Of a stretch of DNA of 64,000 nucleotides, positions 52,580-59,497 are shown in pieces; the stretch's first letter is position 1; every line of letters begins with the position of its first letter. Where the stretch lies: assembly GCA_031412915.1 (NCBI GenBank), contig JANODX010000093.1, forward strand, positions 1 to 64,000, written 5' to 3'. The notes beneath the pieces were generated by a model. The model was given only the letters and a program-made list of their open reading frames with translations, made no database searches and was not told the origin of the DNA. The translations under genes were made by a program, and so were the position numbers. This DNA is from JAGNNV01 sp031412915. Lineage in GTDB: Bacteria; Acidobacteriota; Vicinamibacteria; Fen-336; JAGNNV01.

Positions 52580-52918
52580 TCAGCGGGGTTTCTTCTTCGA
52601 CCCTTTGGCCGGGGTGGATCTGTCCGCCCCCGCCTTTCGAGGAACCTTCGCTCCCAGCCGCCGTGCGTAGGCCGAGAGCATCTCGTTCTCGTAGGTGACG
52701 GAATTCAGAAAAAGGGACTCCGCCAGATAGGCGCGCCGCTCGGTCGCGCTCATTTGGTCGATGAGTGAAAGAATTTCCGACCGCATGGTTTCGAAGGATG
52801 AACTCAGAACGTTGCTGAGCGTCACTTCCCGGTAGAGAGCTTCGATAACGGCTAAAAGGTCCCCGTCCAGAAGGACCTCGAACCCCGTGGACAACCGCAC
52901 GCGCCGAGGTTTCGACAT
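52580..52918 (-). CDS. Conserved-looking small protein of unknown function
   Basis: A 112-residue protein beginning MSKPRRVRLSTGFEVLLDGD; its ATG overlaps the stop of the STAS gene. It is predicted helical in the middle (LIDQMSATERRAYLAESLFL) and has a basic Lys/Arg tail. A longer frame upstream to 53149 lies inside the STAS gene and is rejected. I recognise no family. Coupling to a STAS protein suggests a role in the same regulatory unit. Confidence 0.6.
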   Translation of the reverse strand: MSKPRRVRLSTGFEVLLDGDLLAVIEALYREVTLSNVLSSSFETMRSEILSLIDQMSATERRAYLAESLFLNSVTYENEMLSAYARRLGAKVPRKAGADRSTPAKGSKKKPR

Positions 52919-53289
52919 CACCGCTTCCCCGACGAGGGCGAGAAGGCCCGAACCGCTTCGTCTTCCTCGCGGAATATCGGGACGATCTTGTGAACCCCCG
53001 CCATCGAGAGCATGGTTTCCACTCGCGCCTGGGGGCCGAGAATGTGGAGCCCGCCCCCCTGGTCTTTGGCCAGCCGGTAGAGGTCCATGATGCACCCAAT
53101 GGTGGCGCTGTCGATGTAGGACACGGCCGACAGGTCGAGAATCAACCACCGCGCCCCGCCTGCCACGGCTTCCTTCGTCTTTTCGACCAGAGTCGGAAGC
53201 AGCGGGTAGATCACCCGAGAGGTCTCCACGCGGATGACCGTCGCTTCCCCGACCTTTTCAATCAATAGATCCACGATCTTCTCCTTCAA
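52918..53289 (-). CDS. STAS-domain protein, anti-anti-sigma factor type
   Basis: A 123-residue single STAS domain: ATVIRVETSRVIYPLLPTL, then RWLILDLSAVSYIDSATIGC, where the Ser of IDSATIG is at the usual phosphorylation position. GLHILGPQARVETMLSMAGV follows. Such proteins release a sigma factor from an anti-sigma kinase, or act in partner-switching modules. No RsbW-type kinase is seen in the window. It lies 18 bases after an ECF sigma gene. Confidence 0.85.
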   Translation of the reverse strand: MKEKIVDLLIEKVGEATVIRVETSRVIYPLLPTLVEKTKEAVAGGARWLILDLSAVSYIDSATIGCIMDLYRLAKDQGGGLHILGPQARVETMLSMAGVHKIVPIFREEDEAVRAFSPSSGKR

Positions 53290-53307
53290 ACAAATGGCCC
53301 GGTCGTG

Positions 53308-53889
53308 TCACCTTGGACCCTTGGCGCGGAGAGCTCTCGCGAGCTCCTCGCGTCCTCGATTGATCCGGCTCTTGATCGTTCCGACAGGGAGCGAGAGTCT
53401 CACGGCCATCTCTTCGTATGCAAGACCCTTCAAGTCTCTCAACACCACCGCCTCCCGAAGCTTTTCGGGGAGGGTGGCGAGTCCCGCGCGCAGAAACTCC
53501 TTCGCCTCTGACGCCTCAACCGAGCGCAGTGGGTCGGTCGAGGAGGGAGCGACCGCCAAATCAAAGGCCGTGCCGTCGTCGACCATGGTTCGCTGCTCTC
53601 GCCGCGTCGATCGGTAGTCGTCGATGCAGTGATTCCGGGCCACCGAGGCCAGCCACTTGGAAAAATCAGCGGACGGATCGAACTTCCCCAGATTTCTGAA
53701 AACCCTCAAGAAGATCTCCTGGGAGAGATCCTCCGCCCGATCGTGCCGGCCGGTGAACTTGTAGGCGATATTGAACACGCGTCGGCGATGCTTCTCCACC
53801 AGCAGTTCCCACGACGCTCCATCGCCATCGAGGCACCTCGCGACCATGGCCACATCCTCGGGTCGCGGCGGGGTGGGTGGGGGGAACAC
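53308..53889 (-). CDS. ECF-type RNA polymerase sigma factor
   Basis: A 193-residue sigma factor with region 2 (VFNIAYKFTGRHDRAEDLSQ then EIFLRVFRNLGKF) and region 4 (LREAVVLRDLKGLAYEEMAV then RLSLPVGTIKSRINRGREEL). No region 3 is seen. It starts at GTG. No transmembrane anti-sigma factor is adjacent; instead the next gene is a STAS protein, so regulation by partner switching or by expression level is possible. Confidence 0.93.
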   Translation of the reverse strand: MFPPPTPPRPEDVAMVARCLDGDGASWELLVEKHRRRVFNIAYKFTGRHDRAEDLSQEIFLRVFRNLGKFDPSADFSKWLASVARNHCIDDYRSTRREQRTMVDDGTAFDLAVAPSSTDPLRSVEASEAKEFLRAGLATLPEKLREAVVLRDLKGLAYEEMAVRLSLPVGTIKSRINRGREELARALRAKGPR

Positions 53890-53925
53890 TTCGGAATGGG
53901 ATCGGTCAGGGGAGATTGGTGATAC

Positions 53926-54732
53926 TCAGCGCAATTCGGGTCGCCCCGCCTGCGTCCAGGCGGTATACCAGAAGCTGCCTACGTCGGTGGCCGCACTCGC
54001 GAGAATCTCGTCCAGCAGGCGTCCCGCCCGCAACACCAGGGCCTCGAAGTAGGGACCGCCGTAGGAAGACTTCCCGCGGTGGGCGAGGCTGTCCACGTAC
54101 AGAATGTTGTCGACCCAGATGTGGCTTCTAATCATGGACCCAAATATGTAGTCGCGAGGGTCCTCGAGCAGGCGCGCCGCCTCCGGGTTGACCTTGAGCC
54201 GCCCCTCCATGTTCTCCGCCAGCTGTGACGCGAACCGCTTTGACAGGCCGGGCTGGTTGCTGTTCTGCCCGTCGAAATTCTTGGTCAGCGTGAGTGGATT
54301 GTTGAGGTCGGCGGCCAGGATCCCCACCGCGTCCGCCTCCCGCAGGATTTTCTCCTTGTCGCCGCTCTTGAACGCTTCGATCAGGCGCGCCTGGGCTTCG
54401 AGCAGGAGAAAAGGAAGCCGTCCCACCAAGCGTGGATCGGCCTTGGCCTTGACCTCCGCCTCATCCCGGGGAAGATCACTAAACGGGAACGACCCCAGAA
54501 GGTCGAGGGCGAAACGCCGGGCCTCGGGTCGCACCGGAGGGTCTTCATCCGGGACAAGACTTGGCAGCTCGTACACGTGCGCCTCGAAGTACTTCTTCTG
54601 AGTCTTGGGCAGGGTATCGATGGCCTTCCGGAGGACGAGTCGGTAGACCGCGTCGCTCCACGCAAACGAGGATCCGGGCAGCAAGGCCAGGACCAGGGAC
54701 AAGGCCAGCCTCAAAGAGGGCGTCAGTTTCAT
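53926..54732 (-). CDS. Secreted phospholipase C / S1-P1 nuclease-like protein, zinc ligands largely lost
   Basis: From the ATG at 54732 (GGAG seven bases upstream), 268 residues. A signal peptide ends GSSFA, so the mature chain would start with Trp (WSDAVYRLVLRKAI), like zinc phospholipase C and P1 nuclease, where Trp1 binds zinc. The middle segment ILAADLNNPLTLTKN, then GLSKRFASQL, aligns in pattern with HYLGDVNQPMHA and GFHSKYE of Bacillus cereus PLC. The Asp is kept but the His residues are replaced. The C-terminus resembles the last PLC helix. Family placement is by eye and moderate; an inactive relative is inferred. Confidence 0.6.
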   Translation of the reverse strand: MKLTPSLRLALSLVLALLPGSSFAWSDAVYRLVLRKAIDTLPKTQKKYFEAHVYELPSLVPDEDPPVRPEARRFALDLLGSFPFSDLPRDEAEVKAKADPRLVGRLPFLLLEAQARLIEAFKSGDKEKILREADAVGILAADLNNPLTLTKNFDGQNSNQPGLSKRFASQLAENMEGRLKVNPEAARLLEDPRDYIFGSMIRSHIWVDNILYVDSLAHRGKSSYGGPYFEALVLRAGRLLDEILASAATDVGSFWYTAWTQAGRPELR

Positions 54733-54762
54733 CAATGTCTCCAAATGAACGTCAACGGAACG

Positions 54763-55482
54763 CTATTCTGCCCGCGCCACCGTGATCGATCGAACTTCCC
54801 GCACTCCGTAAGCCAACAGAATCGCCGCGCACTCGCGCAGGGTGGCCCCGGTGGTGGTCACATCGTCGACCAGCACCACGACCGCGTTTTTGAGCGAGCA
54901 CGTCGCCTTCACTTCGAAGGCGTCCACAACATTGCGTCGCCGCTCCCGAGCCCCGAGCCCGGTCTGCGGACGCGTCTTCCGGGTTCGTGCGAGGTCCGAG
55001 GATACCGGTACCGAAAGGGGTTCTCCGAGCGCGTGGGCCAGGAGGTCGGCTTGGTTGAATCCACGTTCACGGGCTCGCTCCTTGTGGAGGGGAACCCCCA
55101 TCACCGCGTCCGCCGAGTCGAGAAGGGCCCGGCAGCGCGGGTGCGCGAGCAGGCGGGTCGCGAGCCGGCTTGCGGTCCGGTGCCGACCATCGTACTTGAG
55201 GGCAAGGACACAGTCGCGGAGCGGGCCCGCGTACACCCCTAAAGAGGCGCCCTGCGCGATGTTCGAACGCCCTCGCCGGCACCGTCCGCACACTTCGCCC
55301 GCAGAACCAGGGAGGGGCGATCCACAGGCACAGACCGGTCCCACGATGCCCGGAAGCTTCGCCCAACAGCCCGGGCACAGGGGCGGATCGTGGGCGGCGA
55401 TAAGCCCGCCACACGACACGCAGGGGGTCGGAAAAACCGCGCCCGTCAGCGCGTCCCAGGCCTCGGTCCAGAAGAGCGTCAA
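54763..55482 (-). CDS. comF: ComF family phosphoribosyltransferase-like protein
   Basis: The 239-residue protein has an N-terminal zinc-finger region (FPTPCVSCGGLI, LCPGCWAKLP, CGRCRRG) and a phosphoribosyltransferase-fold domain with RERGFNQADLLA and the PRPP loop VVVLVDDVTTTGATL. ComF proteins help pull single-stranded DNA in during transformation; many non-competent bacteria also carry one. The start is TTG. It lies 15 bases after a DksA-like gene. Confidence 0.9.
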   Translation of the reverse strand: MTLFWTEAWDALTGAVFPTPCVSCGGLIAAHDPPLCPGCWAKLPGIVGPVCACGSPLPGSAGEVCGRCRRGRSNIAQGASLGVYAGPLRDCVLALKYDGRHRTASRLATRLLAHPRCRALLDSADAVMGVPLHKERARERGFNQADLLAHALGEPLSVPVSSDLARTRKTRPQTGLGARERRRNVVDAFEVKATCSLKNAVVVLVDDVTTTGATLRECAAILLAYGVREVRSITVARAE

Positions 55483-55497
55483 TCGCGGTGATCGTCC

Positions 55498-55851
55498 CTA
55501 GATCAGGTCAGCTTCGATCTTCTCTTGGCAGCTCAGACAATGCTTCGCCCAAGGCACCGCTTCCAACCGCTTTCGCTCGACATCGTCGCCGCAGACCACA
55601 CAGGCGCCGAAGCGTTTTTCGTCGATTCGGATGAGGGCGTCATCGATCATCTGAATCTCGTTGCGCTCCTTGTTCGAGAGACTGAACAGGAACTCCTTGG
55701 TGTAGGAGTTGGCCGCTTTGTCGACGGGATCGTGGGAAGCATCGGAGTCGACCAGCTTGCCTTGGGAGCGAGTCTTGTCGTACCCCTTGGTGATGTTGGT
55801 CTTCTGATCGACGAGGCGCTTCCGATAGATCTTGAGCGTCTTTGTGTCCAT
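55498..55851 (-). CDS. DksA/TraR family RNA polymerase-binding protein
   Basis: A 117-residue protein with a coiled-coil N-terminus, an acidic tip SHDPVDKAAN that fits the DPVD tip motif of DksA, and a four-Cys zinc finger (CVVC and CLSC). DksA-type proteins enter the secondary channel of RNA polymerase and adjust rRNA and stress promoters, often with ppGpp. Starts at ATG. Confidence 0.9.
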   Translation of the reverse strand: MDTKTLKIYRKRLVDQKTNITKGYDKTRSQGKLVDSDASHDPVDKAANSYTKEFLFSLSNKERNEIQMIDDALIRIDEKRFGACVVCGDDVERKRLEAVPWAKHCLSCQEKIEADLI

Positions 55852-55893
55852 GTCCGATCTTCTCTCCTTAATGATCTTCTTTCCACCGAATGG

Positions 55894-56832
55894 TCAGGCG
55901 ATGCCAAAACGCTTGCATTTTTCCCAGAGGGATTTCCGAGAGATCCCGAGAGTCCGCGCGGCATCCGCTTTGGTCCCCGCAGAGTTCTCCAGCACCCAAA
56001 GAATGTAGACCCGTTCGAGCTCCTTCAGGGTCGGCCGCTCCGATCGGACCGAGCGGATCACCGTATCCGTGTTCAGTAGATTCGTGGGCAGAGCCGACGC
56101 CTCGACCGGCCCGTCGCCGTCGTGGCGAAGGGTTGCACTCTCGACCGTCGACTGCAGTTCGCGCGCATTTCCAGGCCAGGAATAGGCCTGAAGGATCTGG
56201 CGCGCGGTCGTGGAAAACCCGCAGGCGCGGGTCCGCTGCTGTCGTCGCTCCGAGGCCAAGAAAGCCTCGGCCAAGGGAAGGATATCTTCGATGCGTTCCC
56301 GCAGTGGTGGAACCGGGATCGTGATGACCGCCAACCGGTGGTACAAATCGTCGCGGAATGTTCCCAGGGCGACGGCCTCCTTGAGCGATCCGCGCGAGGT
56401 GGCCACGTATCGGACATCGACGGGCCTCTCCGCGCTCTCACCCAGGCGTTGGATCTTCCCGTCTTCAATCGCGCGGAGCAGTTTGGTCTGGATGGTGGGA
56501 GCCAGATCCTCAACGTGATCGAGGACCAAGGTCCCGCCGTTGGCCCTTTCCAGCCTTCCGCTCTGCGCTTCGAATGCGTGGGTGAAGGCTCCCCGCCCGT
56601 GTCCGAAGAACTCTGAATCTGCGAGTGACTCCGCGATCGCGCCGCAGGAGAGGACCTCGAAAGGCCCCTCGCGTCGTGGACCGAGGTCGTGCAGGGCTTC
56701 GGCGATTCGACCCTTGCCCGAACCCGTCTCGCCCTCAATGACCACGGGCGCGGTCGCGGAGGCGACGCGCGGCAGCCAGGACTCGATGTCCCGCATCGAC
56801 TTGGAAACTGCGATCAGAGGAGACGGACTCAA
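55894..56832 (-). CDS. Sigma-54-type AAA+ regulator with altered Walker B and GAFTGA motifs
   Basis: 312 residues from a TTG that overlaps the rsfS stop (TTGA); an ATG at 56865 inside rsfS is the alternative. There is no receiver or other sensor domain: the AAA+ domain starts almost at once, with Walker A EGETGSGKGRIAE. The usual GAFTGA loop reads GAFTHA, and Walker B reads TLVLDHVEDL where homologues have LDE. The arginine-finger region FRDDLYHRLAVITIPVPPLR, sensor II SWPGNARELQ and a Fis-type helix-turn-helix (KADAARTLGISRKSLWEKCK) are normal. Reduced ATPase or sigma-54 contact is inferred. Confidence 0.88.
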   Translation of the reverse strand: MSPSPLIAVSKSMRDIESWLPRVASATAPVVIEGETGSGKGRIAEALHDLGPRREGPFEVLSCGAIAESLADSEFFGHGRGAFTHAFEAQSGRLERANGGTLVLDHVEDLAPTIQTKLLRAIEDGKIQRLGESAERPVDVRYVATSRGSLKEAVALGTFRDDLYHRLAVITIPVPPLRERIEDILPLAEAFLASERRQQRTRACGFSTTARQILQAYSWPGNARELQSTVESATLRHDGDGPVEASALPTNLLNTDTVIRSVRSERPTLKELERVYILWVLENSAGTKADAARTLGISRKSLWEKCKRFGIA

Positions 56833-57173
56833 TCCTTCACCTCTTCGCGCTTGGCCCCGCCCCACAGGCGTTCGAGGTCATAGAACGATCGACTCTTGGG
56901 GGTGAAGACGTGAACCACGAACGGGCCATAGTCCATGAGGATCCACTCTCCCCGCGGATAGCCTTCAAGGTGCCGGGGCTTGACCCCCTCGAGGCGGAGT
57001 TTCTCTTCGATCGCGTCAACGATGGCCACCACTTGTCTCTGGTTCCGACCGGTGGCGATTGTGAACCCATCTGCCAACCCCGAACCCTCGGCCAGTTCAA
57101 GCACCACGACATCCTCAGCCTGCTTGGCCAGCGCGGCCTTGGCTGCGGTGCGACAGTACTCCAGGGCCTTCAC
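56829..57173 (-). CDS. rsfS: Ribosome silencing factor RsfS
   Basis: RsfS binds ribosomal protein L14 and blocks subunit joining in starvation. I choose the GTG at 57173, overlapping the nadD stop, for 114 residues with AEDVVVLELAEGSGLADGFT, GEWILMDYGPFVVHVF and FYDLERLWGGA, all family signatures. A longer frame upstream lies inside nadD and is rejected. Order nadD-rsfS is widely conserved. Confidence 0.95.
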   Translation of the reverse strand: MKALEYCRTAAKAALAKQAEDVVVLELAEGSGLADGFTIATGRNQRQVVAIVDAIEEKLRLEGVKPRHLEGYPRGEWILMDYGPFVVHVFTPKSRSFYDLERLWGGAKREEVKD

Positions 57174-57736
57174 GCGTACAACCCCTTCTCCTCGATGTAC
57201 AGCCTCACCGGGTCGGGAGCGAGATAGCGGATGGACCGACCGTCTTTTATGGCGGCCCGGATCGCGGTTGATGAAATGGAGAGTCCATCGAAGGAGAGCA
57301 TGGTGACCGGGAGATTGGTGTGGTTCCCCCCGGGCCGGCCCAGGATCGCGATCTCCGCCCGTCTTCGCACCTCTTCGATGTCTCGCCATTTTTCGAGATC
57401 CCTGGCGGCATCCGAGCCGAGGATCAACGTGAAGTGAGTCTCGGGCGACCGACGGGCCAGTGTTCGCAGCGTGTCCACGGTATAGCTTGGAGCAACCCGC
57501 CGCAGTTCGCAATCCTCGACGGCGAAGGATGGGTTGTCACGGGTGGCCAGGTTCAGCATGGCGAGCCGATCCTCCGGGGGGGCCCAACACGGACCCTTGA
57601 AGGGCGATTGCTGGGCCAGCACGAAGAGAACCCGCTGAAGGGCGAGCGTCTCGAAGGCCCACTGAGCGGCGCGAAGGTGACCATAGTGAACAGGATCGAA
57701 CGAACCACCCAGAAGGCCCACCCGCATGGCGTTCAC
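57170..57736 (-). CDS. nadD: Nicotinate-nucleotide adenylyltransferase NadD
   Basis: NadD makes deamido-NAD from nicotinate mononucleotide and ATP. The 188-residue protein has GLLGGSFDPVHYGHLRAAQ with the HxGH nucleotide motif and the closing SISSTAIRAAI (ISSTxxR type). The GTG start overlaps the obgE stop; an internal ATG nine bases in is an alternative. Confidence 0.95.
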   Translation of the reverse strand: MNAMRVGLLGGSFDPVHYGHLRAAQWAFETLALQRVLFVLAQQSPFKGPCWAPPEDRLAMLNLATRDNPSFAVEDCELRRVAPSYTVDTLRTLARRSPETHFTLILGSDAARDLEKWRDIEEVRRRAEIAILGRPGGNHTNLPVTMLSFDGLSISSTAIRAAIKDGRSIRYLAPDPVRLYIEEKGLYA

Positions 57737-58743
57737 GCTTCTTCCCGAGAGGCCTGGAGCATCGAGGCGAGATGACGGGTGAGTTCCTTGAGGCCCCGGC
57801 CGGTAGCCGCCGACACTTCAAACACCTCCAAACCCTCTCGTGCCGCGATCGCTCGAATGGAGGGCAGGGGATCGTCGTCCTTGGCCACCAGGTCGCGCTT
57901 GCTGGCGACGAGTACCCGGGGTCTGTCGGAAAGCGCCGAGGAAAAAGCGTCGAGTTCGCGACAGACGGTCTCGTAGTCCTGGCTCGGGTCTCGGCCCGAC
58001 AGACCGGAGGAGTCGATGACGTGCGCGAGCACGCGGGTTCGTTCGATGTGCCTCAGGAAGTCGAGTCCCAGCCCGGAGCCGGTCGAAGCGCCCTCGATGA
58101 TCCCTGGGACATCGGCCACGACGAAATCGTAGTCGTCCCAGGAGGCCATGCCCAGCACCGGGGTCAGGGTGGTGAAGGGATAGTCAGCGATCTTCGGTTT
58201 TGCCGCCGAGATTTTCGAGAGCAGTGTCGACTTGCCAGCGTTTGGCAAACCGACCAGGCCAATGTCGGCCAGGAGCTTGAGATCAAGCCAAAGCCAGCGC
58301 TCTTCCCCGGCCTCCCCGGGATCGGCGTTTCTCGGGGCGCGGTTTGTGTTCGAGAGATAGCTCTTGTTGCCGCGTCCCCCCCGGCCTCCCTTGGCGATCA
58401 CCAACTCTTCGCCGTGGCGAACGACCTCGCCCATCACGATGTCCGTTCCTTCTTCTCTGACGATGGTTCCCAAGGGAACGTCGATGCGGGTGTCCGGGGC
58501 ATCGCGCCCCGTGCGATTGCCGGGGCCTCCGTGCCCGCCGCGCTTGGCCCTGAATTCGGTGTGAAACCGAAGCGGGAGGAGCGTGTTCTGATTCACTTGA
58601 CCAACCAGAATCACATCGCCGCCCGACCCGCCCGTGCCCCCGTCCGGGCCGCCCATGGGGACGAAGGTCTCACGCCTGAAGCTCGCGCAACCGCGTCCGC
58701 CATCACCGCCCTTGACGAAAATCTTGACGCGGTCGACAAACAC
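57733..58743 (-). CDS. obgE: GTPase Obg/CgtA
   Basis: Obg is a ribosome-associated GTPase needed for 50S maturation and stress control. The 336-residue protein begins with the Gly-rich Obg fold (VKGGDGGRGCASFRRE, GGPDGGTGGSGGDV). The G domain follows with GLPNAGKSTLLSKISAAKP, DVPGIIEGAS and ASKRDL. The C-terminal OCT domain of some homologues is absent, as in many Gram-negatives. The start is GTG. Confidence 0.96.
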   Translation of the reverse strand: MFVDRVKIFVKGGDGGRGCASFRRETFVPMGGPDGGTGGSGGDVILVGQVNQNTLLPLRFHTEFRAKRGGHGGPGNRTGRDAPDTRIDVPLGTIVREEGTDIVMGEVVRHGEELVIAKGGRGGRGNKSYLSNTNRAPRNADPGEAGEERWLWLDLKLLADIGLVGLPNAGKSTLLSKISAAKPKIADYPFTTLTPVLGMASWDDYDFVVADVPGIIEGASTGSGLGLDFLRHIERTRVLAHVIDSSGLSGRDPSQDYETVCRELDAFSSALSDRPRVLVASKRDLVAKDDDPLPSIRAIAAREGLEVFEVSAATGRGLKELTRHLASMLQASREEA

Positions 58744-58811
58744 TTATCGAAGCCTAGATCCCAGGGGACCGACAAGCCCCGATGAGGGTCGAGCAGCGCT
58801 TGGGAAAGCGC

Positions 58812-59072
58812 TCAGGCCTCGCTCGGAACGATACTGATGAATTTGCCGCGTCCGCCGTGATCCTCGAAAAGGACATGACCGCTCACCTTGGCGAACACGC
58901 TGTGGTCCTTGGCGAGGCCGGCGTTCTTTCCGGGCTTGAAGCCGGTGCCCTTCTGACGGACGATGATGCTTCCGCCCGAAACGAGCTCGCCTCCGAAGGC
59001 CTTGACGCCGAGGCGCTGTGAGTTGGAGTCGCGGCCGTTCCGACTGGATCCGCCGCCTTTATTGGTTGCCAT
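58812..59072 (-). CDS. rpmA: 50S ribosomal protein L27
   Basis: An 86-residue protein from the ATG at 59072: MATNKGGGSSRNGRDSNSQR followed by LGVKAFGGELVSGGSIIVRQ and KGTGFKPGKNAGLAKDHSVF. The usual MAHKKG beginning reads MATNKG here. It is 16 bases after rplU. The order rplU-rpmA-obgE is ancestral. Confidence 0.97.
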   Translation of the reverse strand: MATNKGGGSSRNGRDSNSQRLGVKAFGGELVSGGSIIVRQKGTGFKPGKNAGLAKDHSVFAKVSGHVLFEDHGGRGKFISIVPSEA

Positions 59073-59088
59073 GGTCTGGGGAAACTCC

Positions 59089-59400
59089 TTAGGCCTGGAC
59101 GCCGTCAACCCGGACGGTGGTGAGGTACTGACGGTGGCCCCGGGTCTTCTTGTAGTGCTTGCGGTGCTTGAACTTGAACACCCGGACCTTGGTGTCCCGA
59201 ATCTGCGCGGTCACCGTCGCGCTGACCGAGGCTCCGGAAACCGGATTTCCGGCCGAGACGCCCGTATCCGTGCTGACCAACAGGATGTCCGAGAAGGTGA
59301 TCTTGTCGCCCACGTTGCTGGGGAGCCTATCCACCTGGAGCTGAGCCCCAGGTTCGGCACGGTACTGTTTTCCGCCGGAGCGGATAATTGCGTAAACCAA
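59089..59400 (-). CDS. rplU: 50S ribosomal protein L21
   Basis: A 103-residue protein with the family start YAIIRSGGKQYRAEPG and the closing VFKFKHRKHYKKTRGHRQYL. It begins at TTG with GGAGG upstream. The 97 bases before it should hold its promoter; no clear pair was placed. Confidence 0.96.
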   Translation of the reverse strand: MVYAIIRSGGKQYRAEPGAQLQVDRLPSNVGDKITFSDILLVSTDTGVSAGNPVSGASVSATVTAQIRDTKVRVFKFKHRKHYKKTRGHRQYLTTVRVDGVQA

Positions 59401-59497
59401 GGCGGCCTCCGTCTAGACGTGAAATCGAGCCGTTGATTGTACCCCAAATGGGCGTTCAGGCGACGGGGATCAATCCGACGGAGGTTCCCGTCCGGCT

